64,000 nucleotides of DNA. It comes from Parvibaculaceae bacterium Mf 1.05b.01. Lineage in GTDB: Bacteria > Pseudomonadota > Alphaproteobacteria > Parvibaculales > Parvibaculaceae. A program made the position numbers and the translations under genes. The stretch spans positions 314,496 through 378,495 of the forward strand of contig BAOK01000002.1 in the NCBI GenBank assembly GCA_000509225.1. Reading direction: 5' to 3'. This document shows, one piece after another, positions 1 through 7,752 of this stretch (its first letter is position 1; each line of letters begins with the position of its first letter). The notes under the pieces were generated by a model. It searched no databases. It was not told the origin of the DNA and worked only from the letters and a program-made list of their open reading frames with translations.

Positions 1-120
1 CCTGCAGCTGACGTGGCGGCGGCATGGGTTGCAGATGTTGACACCCGGCAGCGCACCGACCTCCTTGTCCGCGACTTGTCGGCTCGTGTCTTGGCGCATG
101 TCGCCGCAGGCGAGGAGTAA
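1..120 (+). CDS. C-terminal end of a mitofilin/HemX-like (COG4223-type) protein, partial
   Basis: An open frame runs from the window edge to a TAA at 118-120 and gives the last 39 residues of a protein. The tail has a tryptophan followed by an Arg/Asp/Leu-rich amphipathic helix (around DTRQRTDLLVRDL). It lies 6 bp upstream of hemY on the same strand. In alphaproteobacteria the gene before hemY commonly encodes a mitofilin-like membrane protein behind hemC/hemD, and a Trp-Arg-Leu-rich helical end fits that family. The identity rests mostly on position next to hemY. The start and the membrane segment lie outside the window. Confidence 0.5.
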   Translation, partial: PAADVAAAWVADVDTRQRTDLLVRDLSARVLAHVAAGEE

Positions 121-126
121 GCCCCC

Positions 127-1671
127 ATGTGGCGTGTCCTCGTTCCATTCTCGATCATTGCCGTTTTGTGTGCTGCCGCTGTCTGGCTGGCGGATCATCC
201 TGGTGTCGTAACGGTCACGTGGCAAGGTTATGAAATCCGCACCAGTTTTGTGATGGGTCTGCTTGTCATTTCCTTGTCGACGATCATTGGCGTGCTTGGC
301 TATCGTTTGTTTGCGACGTTTATGAAAAGCCCTGCGGGCTTCACCTCCTTCCTTGCGACGCGAAAACGCAAGAAGGGATATGACGCACTTTCCAAAGGCA
401 TGGTTGCAATTGCGGCGGGTGACAGCCGCGAGGCGGACCATTATGCAGGGCAGGCGCACAAGCTGCTCGATGAACCCGCGATGACTCTCCTGCTTGCAGC
501 CCAGGCGGCGCAGATGAAAGGCGACAGTGCAGGCGCCACCCGTTTTTTTGAAGAGATGCGGGGACATTCAGAAACAGAATTTCTGGGTCTGCGCGGTCTT
601 TATGTTCAGGCTGGGCGCGTCGGCAACAAAGTGGCGGAACGAACCTATGCGGAAAAAGCCTTCGCGCTCCGTCCTCATACACCCTGGGCGGCAGAGGCGG
701 CATTCACTGCACAGGTAGCTGCAGGCGAGTTTGACATTGCGGCGACAACGCTGGACAGAATATTGCAGGTGAAACTTCTCACGCGTGATGTGGCGAGGCG
801 CCGGCGCGCCGTCCTCCTGACGGCTCAAGCGATGAGCCTTGCCGATGGTGCGGCGAGCGACAAAGCGCTTCAGCTTGCGAGCGACGCAGTGGAAATGGAG
901 CCGACTTTTGCGCCGCCGGTTGCGCTTGCTGCGCGTCTTCTGGGTGAGGCCGGGCAGACACGCAAAGCCGGGCGTCTCGTTGAGCGGGCCTGGGCAACAC
1001 ATCCCCATCCGGATCTGGCAGACGTCTACCTGACACTGGTTGAGGACGAAAAACCTTTTGACCGGTTGCGCCGGGTCAAGGGGCTGGCGGCACGGAACCC
1101 GCAAGCGGGGGAAAGTCAGATGGTGTTGGCGCGTGCCGCTCTTGCTGCGCGAGATTTTGAAACGGCCCGAGAGGCGCTGGAACCTCTTCTGGTGGGCGAT
1201 CCCACTCAACGTGTGTGCGAGCTGATGGGCGCGCTGGAGGGAGCAGAAGATCATGCCGCGGCGGCTCAGGTCTGGCTCACCCGTGCCATTCATGCTCCTG
1301 CCGATGCCTGTTGGGTGGCTGAAGGCTATCAGTCTCATATCTGGGTTCCAGTGGTGCCTGAAACAGGCGCGTTCGATGTGCTCAACTGGCAGGTGCCTGC
1401 CAAACGGGACGGGGCGCGGGCGGCCCTGGTGCCCCCGGCCCCGACCATGTCGGAACCGCATGGGGATGAAGACCGGCAACAAATCCTGTCTGATCAGGCT
1501 AAGGGGGAAGAAGAAACCTCTGCCGAGGCGCCGAGAAATGCCCCTGAAGTGGACGAGACAGAACCCCGTGATAGGCTTCCAGAGCATGTGGTAATCGCGC
1601 CAGATGATCCGGGGCCGGAAGGTTCGGGGATTGAGGAAAATGGCGCAAAAGGGGAGTCGGCAAAATGGTAG
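127..1671 (+). CDS. hemY: HemY, TPR-containing inner-membrane protein of the haem biosynthesis locus
   Basis: The 514-residue protein starts with two membrane segments (about residues 4-24 and 41-62). A short positively charged stretch (RKRKKGYDAL, near residue 79) follows, typical of the HemY N-terminal domain (PF07219). The middle consists of Ala/Leu-rich helical pairs that look like TPRs (about 85-400). The last 110 residues are acidic, proline-rich and probably disordered. HemY of this type is associated with late protoporphyrin synthesis in proteobacteria, but its biochemical role is unsettled; it is not the protoporphyrinogen oxidase also called HemY in Gram-positives. The gene is 6 bp from the upstream mitofilin-like gene and overlaps the next gene by 7 bp, so the three are probably cotranscribed. 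Confidence 0.88.
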   Translation: MWRVLVPFSIIAVLCAAAVWLADHPGVVTVTWQGYEIRTSFVMGLLVISLSTIIGVLGYRLFATFMKSPAGFTSFLATRKRKKGYDALSKGMVAIAAGDSREADHYAGQAHKLLDEPAMTLLLAAQAAQMKGDSAGATRFFEEMRGHSETEFLGLRGLYVQAGRVGNKVAERTYAEKAFALRPHTPWAAEAAFTAQVAAGEFDIAATTLDRILQVKLLTRDVARRRRAVLLTAQAMSLADGAASDKALQLASDAVEMEPTFAPPVALAARLLGEAGQTRKAGRLVERAWATHPHPDLADVYLTLVEDEKPFDRLRRVKGLAARNPQAGESQMVLARAALAARDFETAREALEPLLVGDPTQRVCELMGALEGAEDHAAAAQVWLTRAIHAPADACWVAEGYQSHIWVPVVPETGAFDVLNWQVPAKRDGARAALVPPAPTMSEPHGDEDRQQILSDQAKGEEETSAEAPRNAPEVDETEPRDRLPEHVVIAPDDPGPEGSGIEENGAKGESAKW

Positions 1672-2732
1672 GCAAAATTCTGGGCGGACTTGTCGCGCTT
1701 GTGGTGGTGGCGTTTGTTGCGCTGTTCGCGATGTGGGGCGCGCTTGATAAATCCACCGAAGAGTTGCTGCCGAAATATGCGAACGAGGCGTCGACATTTT
1801 TGACGCTTCCCTCTGGCGCCACGGTCCACTATCGCGATGAAGGCAACAAAGACGGTCCTGTGCTTCTTCTGGTGCACGGGTCCAACGCCTCCCTTCATAC
1901 GTGGGAGCCCTGGGTCAAACTTCTTGGCGACGACTACCGGGTGATCACACTCGATCTGCCGGGCCATGGGCTGACGGGAACGCATGAGAGTGATGATTAT
2001 AGCCGTGCGGGTCAGGTCGCCTTTGTGAAGGAACTTGTGGCTGCTCTTGAGCTCGACACGTTTGTTATGGGCGGCAATTCCATGGGCGGTGGTGTGACAC
2101 TGCAATATGCGGTGACCCATGGCGACGACCTCCTCGGCATTATCCCCGTGTCTTCGTCCGGCATGCCGCGCAATGTGGAAAACGCCTCTCCTCCGCTGGC
2201 GTTTCGATTGGCGGCGACACCTGTGGTCAATCAGCTGATGCTTGTCATCACGCCACGCTCTATTGTGGAAAATGGGCTCAAACATTCGATTGAGGATGAC
2301 GGGTTGGTCACCGAAGCGATGATTGATCGCTATTTTGATATGACGCTTCATGACGGCAATCGCGGGGCGACGCGGGCGCGGTTCCAGGGTTATGCCAATC
2401 GCGGCGTCGCGGATGCGGCACTCGCGGAGCAAATCCCGTCAATCGAGCTGCCTGCGCTCATTATCTGGGGAGAGAATGATCCTCTTATTCCTGTTGAGAG
2501 TGCGCACAAGATGAAAGAGGCGCTGCCTCAGGCGAAGCTCGTGATTTATGAAAATGTGGGGCACATCGCCATGGAAGAGGTGCCGGAAGAAAGTGCTGCC
2601 GAAGTCCACGCCTTTATGGCGCAGGTGACGGCCGTGCCTCAGGCGGCGGTGCCGCCCATGGTCCTCTGCGGCGAGGTTGCAGCCATTGCAGAAGGCGCTG
2701 TGATTCCAGAACCCTTCAGTTGTGGCGGCTAG
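1665..2732 (+). CDS. membrane-anchored alpha/beta hydrolase
   Basis: A 355-residue alpha/beta-hydrolase. Residues 2-26 form a single membrane anchor or uncleaved signal. The oxyanion-hole segment is LLVHGSNAS, the nucleophile elbow is GGNSMGGG (Ser), the acid is in WGENDPLIP (Asp) and the catalytic His is in VGHIAMEEVP, in the normal order and spacing. A 40-residue C-terminal tail after the fold is not part of the usual domain. Substrate cannot be told from sequence; similar proteins are esterases or C-C hydrolases. The ATG overlaps the end of hemY by 7 bp, suggesting translational coupling. Confidence 0.85.
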   Translation: MVGKILGGLVALVVVAFVALFAMWGALDKSTEELLPKYANEASTFLTLPSGATVHYRDEGNKDGPVLLLVHGSNASLHTWEPWVKLLGDDYRVITLDLPGHGLTGTHESDDYSRAGQVAFVKELVAALELDTFVMGGNSMGGGVTLQYAVTHGDDLLGIIPVSSSGMPRNVENASPPLAFRLAATPVVNQLMLVITPRSIVENGLKHSIEDDGLVTEAMIDRYFDMTLHDGNRGATRARFQGYANRGVADAALAEQIPSIELPALIIWGENDPLIPVESAHKMKEALPQAKLVIYENVGHIAMEEVPEESAAEVHAFMAQVTAVPQAAVPPMVLCGEVAAIAEGAVIPEPFSCGG

Positions 2733-2876
2733 ACCCCGTTCAGCATTTGTCAGGCTTTGCGCGCTAGACATAAGTAGCGGATCGGTTTAAGGAATTGCCG
2801 ACTTGTTTTGACGCGTTTTTGGACGGTGACTTACCCGGTGAGTTCCGGTAGGACGTCACCTGGAAATGCTTTTTGG

Positions 2877-2952
2877 GCCGCTTTAGCTCAGTTGGTAGAG
2901 CACATCATTCGTAATGATGGGGTCGGGTGTTCAAATCACCCAAGCGGCACCA
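2877..2952 (+). tRNA. tRNA-Thr, anticodon CGT
   Basis: The 76-nt sequence folds as a full cloverleaf. The 7-bp acceptor stem pairs GCCGCTT with AAGCGGC. The D stem is GCTC/GAGC. The anticodon stem CATCA/TGATG holds the loop TTCGTAA, giving anticodon CGT (decodes ACG, Thr). The T stem is GGGTG/CACCC with loop TTCAAAT. The 3' CCA is encoded. A T-run starts directly after the gene and coincides with the first copy of a 62-bp direct repeat. Confidence 0.97.
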
Positions 2953-2953
2953 T

Positions 2954-3015
2954 TTTTTTGTTTCACGGTCATTTCGCTTCGCTACAGACCTCCAACGGGG
3001 CGGGCTTCCGCCCGG
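2954..3015 (+). repeat. 62-bp direct repeat, copy 1 (abuts tRNA-Thr)
   Basis: This 62-bp stretch is identical to 3080-3141. It begins with a T-run, continues with a segment containing TTTCGCTTCGCTACAG, and ends in a small hairpin CGGGC-TTCC-GCCCG. It begins 2 bp after the tRNA CCA end. The T-rich start and GC hairpin could act in termination or processing of the tRNA transcript; this is inferred. Confidence 0.85.
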
Positions 3016-3079
3016 CCTCCAGTCGGACGCTTGGGGTCCGATGTCTAAGCAAACTCCTTCAGACTGGTCCTCATCACCC

Positions 3080-3141
3080 TTTTTTGTTTCACGGTCATTT
3101 CGCTTCGCTACAGACCTCCAACGGGGCGGGCTTCCGCCCGG
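3080..3141 (+). repeat. 62-bp direct repeat, copy 2
   Basis: This is an exact second copy of 2954-3015, offset by 126 bp. The 64 bp between the copies contains a separate small hairpin (CGGAC...GTCCG) and no gene. The bases just before the two copies differ (tRNA CACCA end versus CATCACCC), so the repeat unit itself does not include the tRNA. Confidence 0.85.
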
Positions 3142-3322
3142 GCACCCTCGTTGCCGCCGCTGTTCAGGTGACAGGCGTCTTTTCGTGAGAAAAGCGCCGA
3201 GAACCGTATTTCCATTTCGCCCCTCCCCTCCCAATGACTTTGAACCTGTGCGATGCGATCTATATCGCTTAACTGGGCGCCGTATGATGGTCCCGGTTTG
3301 CCGCCACAGGAGGTCTCTCACT

Positions 3323-3778
3323 ATGAATAAAGCCGTTTCTTTTGCATTGTTCCTGCTTGTGGTTATGGGCGGCGGCATTGCGATTGGTACGCTCACCGTT
3401 CCAGGTGAGTGGTATGGGGCGCTCGAGAAGCCGTTCTTCAATCCACCAAGCTGGGTGTTCGGGCCGGTGTGGACCGTCCTGTACCTCATGATTGCCTTTG
3501 TGGGATGGCGGATCTGGCACCGGGAAGACACAGGTGCCTTGATGGGGTTTTGGATTTTGCAGATGGGTTTGAACTTCCTGTGGTCGCCCATTTTCTTTGG
3601 CGCTCAGGAACCCCTCTGGGCCCTTGGCGTGATCGTGTTCCTGTTCTTCACCCTTCTTCTGTTCATGAGGCTGGCCTGGCGCACGGACCGCCTGTCGGCC
3701 GTGCTGTTTGTTCCCTATGCGGCGTGGGTCGGGTTTGCGACAATGCTCAATGGGGCGATTGTCTTGCTGAACATGTGA
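3323..3778 (+). CDS. tspO: TspO/MBR family tryptophan-rich sensory protein
   Basis: A 151-residue, five-helix membrane protein with TspO hallmarks: W-Y-G-A-L-E-K-PFFNPPSWVF followed by GPVWTVLYLMI, a Trp-rich W-R-I-W, QMGLNFLWSPIFF, and the C-terminal NGAIVLLN. TspO proteins bind porphyrins/haem and cholesterol-like ligands and affect tetrapyrrole metabolism; the hemY locus lies just upstream, though not in the same operon. The ATG has a clear AGGAGG at 3308-3313, 9 nt upstream. The frame stays open further upstream through the direct repeats, but that extension is not protein-like. Confidence 0.93.
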   Translation: MNKAVSFALFLLVVMGGGIAIGTLTVPGEWYGALEKPFFNPPSWVFGPVWTVLYLMIAFVGWRIWHREDTGALMGFWILQMGLNFLWSPIFFGAQEPLWALGVIVFLFFTLLLFMRLAWRTDRLSAVLFVPYAAWVGFATMLNGAIVLLNM

Positions 3779-3880
3779 GGATCAAAAGCGCCAGACGGCT
3801 GCTCAGCTCCTCAGTTTGCCTATGCTGTCACGGGCGCATAAGCTCGGTCGTCAAATAGTGTGTCTTCCCTAACGTAGAGT

Positions 3881-4423
3881 ATGCTCATGCCCCGTTCTGT
3901 CCTTGCTACCGCCCTGACTGTTGCTTTGCTCTCTGCGACACCAACATTGGCTGAGGAGGCGGCCCCGCCCGAGATGGCCAAAGCCACGCTGATCAATACG
4001 GACGGTGAGGAAGCAGGCATGGCCACGCTCACCCAGGGCCCGAGCGGTGTGCTTATTCATGTGAAGGTGGAAGGCCTCACGCCGGGCAAGCATGGGCTGC
4101 ATCTCCATGCCCATGGTGTGTGCGAGCCCCATGAAGGCTTCAAAACAGCCAAGGGCCATGTGGGCAAGGTTCCTGGTGGTCATGGGCTGTTGAACCCTGA
4201 AGGACCGGAGCCCGGCGATATTCCAAATATTTTTGTGGGTGCGGACGGCGTGGGCGAGATGGAGGCCTTTACCTCTCTCGTATCGCTTGTGGAGGGACCG
4301 AACAATCTGCTGGATGAAGACGGCTCCACTTTCATCCTTCACGAAGATGCCGACGATCATCTGACGCAACCGATTGGCGGTGCGGGCGCGCGGGTTGCCT
4401 GCGGTGTGATCGAGGCGGACTGA
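3881..4423 (+). CDS. periplasmic Cu/Zn superoxide dismutase family protein
   Basis: A 180-residue precursor with a signal peptide (about 1-24, cleavage near TLA-EEA). Copper ligands are visible as LHLHAHG (His74, His76), the bridging His as His93 and the late copper His as His154 (FILHEDADDH). The disulfide cysteines are C81 and C174 and the active-site Arg is R171 (GAGARVACGVI). In the zinc loop His101 and Asp113 align with the usual ligands, but the third zinc His is Glu110. It probably dismutates superoxide in the periplasm, but metal content is uncertain. ATG 3881 and ATG 3887 are both possible starts; neither has a strong ribosome site. Confidence 0.85.
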   Translation: MLMPRSVLATALTVALLSATPTLAEEAAPPEMAKATLINTDGEEAGMATLTQGPSGVLIHVKVEGLTPGKHGLHLHAHGVCEPHEGFKTAKGHVGKVPGGHGLLNPEGPEPGDIPNIFVGADGVGEMEAFTSLVSLVEGPNNLLDEDGSTFILHEDADDHLTQPIGGAGARVACGVIEAD

Positions 4424-4428
4424 CGCTC

Positions 4429-4451
4429 CTCTATTACAATTTGTAACAGAG
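4429..4451. promoter_or_regulatory. palindrome TTACAA-T-TTGTAA, possible operator
   Basis: A near-perfect inverted repeat with core arms TTACAA (4434-4439) and TTGTAA (4441-4446) around one base; three to four further pairs extend each arm after one mismatch. It lies 6 bp after the SOD-like gene and about 100 bp upstream of the ferric-reductase-like gene. A size and symmetry of this kind suit a dimeric regulator. No T-run follows, so it is not an obvious terminator. Function is inferred. Confidence 0.35.
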
Positions 4452-4481
4452 TTTTGCTGGAAGAGACGCGCGGGCGTTCTT

Positions 4482-4534
4482 ATCCTTGAGGGTAAGCAGG
4501 CTTGGCACCGCCTGCTGTGTTTTGCCTCAAGGAT
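4482..4534 (+). promoter_or_regulatory. two-tier hairpin in the leader of the ferric-reductase-like gene
   Basis: The outer arms ATCCTTGAGG (4482-4491) and CCTCAAGGAT (4525-4534) are perfect 10-bp complements. Inside them a second stem pairs AGCAGGC (4495-4501) with GCCTGCT (4510-4516) around an 8-nt loop. The likely Shine-Dalgarno AAGGA (4529-4533) lies in the outer right arm, about 13 nt before the ATG at 4547, so it would be paired when the structure forms. This could be a translational switch, or a terminator-like element with a T-run (4520-4523) in its arm. Confidence 0.5.
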
Positions 4535-4546
4535 TAAGCCCTGCCC

Positions 4547-5155
4547 ATGACCTCTCTCAAAGCCTTCCTCAACTCTCCCATTTTTTTCTGGGCGCTCATC
4601 GCCCTGCCGTCTGTGGGCATGATCAATGGGGCGTTGAGCGGGCGTGACCTTGAAAGCCTGTTGCACCCGACGGGGGAGTTTGCCGCGCGTTTCATGATCA
4701 TCGCGATGATGCTGACACCTTTGCGGATGATGTTTCCGAGTGCGCGTCCGATCCGCTGGCTCCTGGCACGGCGGCGCTATCTCGGTGTGGCGGCGTTCGG
4801 CTATGCGGCGCTTCACACGCTTTATTATGTGATTGATCTTGGCACGCTCGATGCGGTGATGGTGGATGTGGTGAAGCTCGGCATCTGGACGGGCTGGGTC
4901 GCGTTTCTGATTTTCGTGCCCTTGGTGCTGACCTCAAACGCAGCCTCGGTCCGGGCGATGGGGCCGGGATGGCAGACGCTTCAGCGGCTCGTCTATCTCG
5001 CGGCGATCATGACACTGCTGCACTGGATCACCATCCACAACACATTTGGCGGCGCGCTTGCCCACTTTCTGCCGCTCGCGGTGCTGGAGGCGTATCGTGT
5101 GTGGAAAGTGCGGTCTGGTAGGCGCGGGGATGAGCGAAGTGAACGCATAGCATAA
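4547..5155 (+). CDS. ferric-reductase-like (MsrQ-type) transmembrane protein
   Basis: A 202-residue membrane protein with about six helices. The pattern HPTGEFAARFMIIAMMLTPLR, then RRRYLGVAAFGYAALHTLYY and later LVYLAAIMTLLHWITIHNT, places histidines on paired helices as in the ferric-reductase-like haem b domain (PF01794). This family includes MsrQ, which passes electrons to periplasmic methionine sulfoxide reductase MsrP. No msrP is next to it here, so the partner is unknown. The leader holds a strong nested hairpin that includes the ribosome-binding region. The last 12 residues are charged and may be a non-conserved extension. Confidence 0.75.
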   Translation: MTSLKAFLNSPIFFWALIALPSVGMINGALSGRDLESLLHPTGEFAARFMIIAMMLTPLRMMFPSARPIRWLLARRRYLGVAAFGYAALHTLYYVIDLGTLDAVMVDVVKLGIWTGWVAFLIFVPLVLTSNAASVRAMGPGWQTLQRLVYLAAIMTLLHWITIHNTFGGALAHFLPLAVLEAYRVWKVRSGRRGDERSERIA

Positions 5156-5403
5156 CTACCTACGACGACCTTCCAAAGCTGTGTGGTTCGAGCCAGCAAT
5201 CGCTGTTTGAATGTTGGGGAGTTATTGCCTGTTTCGATTCGCAACCCTGCATGTCGGTGCGCTATCCGTGTGAAGCTATGACATGGGAGGCCACGTTGTC
5301 TGACAAACCTACCCCTTTACTGATGTTTTCTGCAATTATCATTTTGCCTAGCTAGTTGAACTATGTCTATTACTATGGACTAGTAAGAAAAATAGGGGAT
5401 GGG

Positions 5404-7752
5404 ATGACTGCGAACAAGGAGGAGGTAAGGCTCCAGGAAAAGAGTAAGAATTTTTTATCTTCCCTGTTGGTAACTCGGGAGGACATCGCGAAGGAGTTTA
5501 GGAAACGCAAGAGCCATTTTGAATACCAGAGTGTTCATCCTGCCGACGTTTCAGAAAATGAAAGCGAAGGATGGGAGATCCAGCGGGAAGGAAAAAGGAG
5601 TACTAGACTCAAGAAAGCAAAGCGCCATGACCGAATGCTTGAAGACCGTGTTTGGTGCTTGCTAAAGAATATGGGCTACCCAGTTCTCAATGACGATCAT
5701 TTTAAGATTGCCTATGAGAGAGTTACTGGAACAGTAAGTAAGAAACAAATTGATGTATACGCTGAAGATAGCGAGACAGTTTTGGTCGTAGAGTGTAAGG
5801 CAAAAAAATCACGCGGCAGACGCTCCCTTCAGAAAGACTTACAAGAAACAATTTCTCTGCAAAAACATATTCGTAGGTCGATATACAGCCGTCTTAATAG
5901 GGGAACTAAACGCCCTAAGATAATTTGGATTTATGTTACCGAGAACATTCTTTGGTCTGAGAATGATATTCAGCGTGCTGAAGAAGGCAACATACAGATC
6001 ATCACTGAGAATGAACTTCAGTACTTTGAAACATTCATTCGGCATATGGGTCCCGCAGGCAGATACCAGGTACTTGGCGAGTTTCTGAAGGGTCAAAAAG
6101 TATCCGGTCTTGAGGATGTGAAGCTGCCGGCCATAAAGGGAAAAATCGGCGGGGAAACATACTATAGTTTTGTTACGACCCCACGTGACCTTCTAAAGAT
6201 TGCATTTATAAACCATCAGGCTCTCAATCATCCTGACGGGCGCCCCGCTTATCAAAGAATGGTTTCTGCAAACAGAGTAAAAGACATTGGCTCGTTTATA
6301 GAAAAGGGTGGGTTCTTTCCTACCAATATTCTGATTAACTTCTCCGACAGTCCTCGATGGGACCTGCTTTCAAATAAGGAGAACACTGATCCAAATGTGA
6401 AGTTTGGATGGATCACCCTTCCGTCCAAATACCGTTCAGCGTGGGTTATCGATGGCCAACATCGTTTGTTTGGGTTTTCCCACCTAGAAGATAAACTCTT
6501 GGACCAAAGTATCTTCGTACTTGCGTTTGAAAAGATGGCGGTGCAAAAAGAAGCCGATCTTTTCATTACGATCAATCACAAACAGAAGAGCGTTCCTAAA
6601 AGCCTTCTTGTGAGCCTGCTTGCTGACATTCGTATGGGCGACGCTGATCTGTCTACAGCCCTTACAGCGTTGGCCTCTGGAGTTGTCCGGTCGCTCAATA
6701 CGGACAAAAGTAGCCCATTGTTGCGCCGTTTTTCGATCCACGGAGTGCCGCCGGAGCCAACGCAGAATCTCACGATTTCGGAAGTCGTGAATGGGCTGCG
6801 GCGCTCTGGTTTGATCGGTCGTTTGTCAAAGAAAGCGTTGATCCCTGGGCCATTGTGCGGTCCCACAGATGAGCACACAATTCGCAGAGCTTCCGAAGTG
6901 CTCGCCATATATTTTGAAACTATAAGAAGGGCTCATCCTGAGAGATGGGAACTCGGCAAGAGTGCATACATTGCTACAAACCCCGGGATCCGCGCCCACC
7001 TCTTACTCATATCCGAAGTGGTTGCCTATTTGTCGCATAAGAAGTTACTGGACTTTGCACTCTTAAAGCCTACCGAGTTTGCAAATCACATCACGGGTTT
7101 TTGTCGACCAGTTACTTCCTTTATCCGTAAGGCCAGCGACGAAGAAGTAGAACAGCTGTTCTCGAGAAAATTCGGGGAAGGCGGCGTCCGGGAATATGCA
7201 TACAACCTAATGAACATACTTGCTGAAACGCATGAGGAATTTGGTACTGAGGAGTTTCGACGTTGGATTGACCAGAGTAAATCTCAAAAAATTGATCAAA
7301 TAAATCAGTTTCTTATGAAGCTAGCTGAGCGCTTAACAGACTATGTAATAGACACTCTCAAGAAAATTCATGGCACACATAGGCTTGCTTCGGATGAGCA
7401 GGCGTTTTGGGAGTTAGGCGTGGAGAGTGAACGCATTCGACGAAACGCATTCGAAAAACAGCAAAAAGACAAAGCGCGCAGAAAACCGAAAGAGGCGTAT
7501 CTCGACATTGTCGACCTGGCTGAAATAGTTAAACAGTCAAACAATTGGGATCACTTTGAACATGTCTTCAAGAATCCGCAAGCCCAAGAAAGAAAGGGGC
7601 AAAAATATTACCTTGGTTGGATACACTCTTTTAACGAGCTGCGTAACATTGCTGCCCACAAAAACCAGATGAAGACGTATACAGATGAAGACCTTGAGTT
7701 TGTCGAGTGGCTGCGGACTGATGTCTCTCCAAAACTGCCGGGATCCGCATGA
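5404..7752 (+). CDS. PD-(D/E)XK nuclease-like + DGQHR (DndB-like) + HEPN-like C-terminus
   Basis: A 782-residue protein from ATG 5404 (AGGGGA just upstream); a TTG at 5356 would add 16 residues. Three parts are visible. (1) About residues 75-230: a restriction-endonuclease-like core with KKQIDVYAEDSETVLVVECK, i.e. Asp117, Glu130-x-Lys132 of a PD-(D/E)XK site. (2) About 250-560: the DGQHR domain, with AWVIDGQHRLFGFS at about 347-360 and the companion FITINHKQKSVP at about 387-398, as in DndB-like proteins. (3) The C-terminus, with FNELRNIAAHKN (Arg747, His752), the R-x4-H pattern of HEPN-type domains. Base composition is clearly AT-richer than the flanks. It overlaps the following methylase gene by 4 bp (ATGA), so the two are translationally coupled. 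A role in DNA modification or restriction is inferred. Confidence 0.75.
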   Translation: MTANKEEVRLQEKSKNFLSSLLVTREDIAKEFRKRKSHFEYQSVHPADVSENESEGWEIQREGKRSTRLKKAKRHDRMLEDRVWCLLKNMGYPVLNDDHFKIAYERVTGTVSKKQIDVYAEDSETVLVVECKAKKSRGRRSLQKDLQETISLQKHIRRSIYSRLNRGTKRPKIIWIYVTENILWSENDIQRAEEGNIQIITENELQYFETFIRHMGPAGRYQVLGEFLKGQKVSGLEDVKLPAIKGKIGGETYYSFVTTPRDLLKIAFINHQALNHPDGRPAYQRMVSANRVKDIGSFIEKGGFFPTNILINFSDSPRWDLLSNKENTDPNVKFGWITLPSKYRSAWVIDGQHRLFGFSHLEDKLLDQSIFVLAFEKMAVQKEADLFITINHKQKSVPKSLLVSLLADIRMGDADLSTALTALASGVVRSLNTDKSSPLLRRFSIHGVPPEPTQNLTISEVVNGLRRSGLIGRLSKKALIPGPLCGPTDEHTIRRASEVLAIYFETIRRAHPERWELGKSAYIATNPGIRAHLLLISEVVAYLSHKKLLDFALLKPTEFANHITGFCRPVTSFIRKASDEEVEQLFSRKFGEGGVREYAYNLMNILAETHEEFGTEEFRRWIDQSKSQKIDQINQFLMKLAERLTDYVIDTLKKIHGTHRLASDEQAFWELGVESERIRRNAFEKQQKDKARRKPKEAYLDIVDLAEIVKQSNNWDHFEHVFKNPQAQERKGQKYYLGWIHSFNELRNIAAHKNQMKTYTDEDLEFVEWLRTDVSPKLPGSA

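Noticed and set aside
568-1797. Long minus-strand frame opposite hemY
   Set aside because: It is a shadow of hemY: no domain, biased composition, no ribosome site.
1494-2432. Long minus-strand frame opposite hemY and the hydrolase
   Set aside because: Shadow frame in GC-rich coding DNA; the plus-strand proteins have complete motifs.
2927-3322. Upstream extension of the TspO frame through the direct repeats
   Set aside because: The added residues are low-complexity translations of the repeat, and a strong AGGAGG precedes the internal ATG at 3323.
3869-4816. 315-codon minus-strand frame opposite the SOD-like and reductase genes
   Set aside because: It spans two real genes and their intergenic hairpin and has no recognisable domain.
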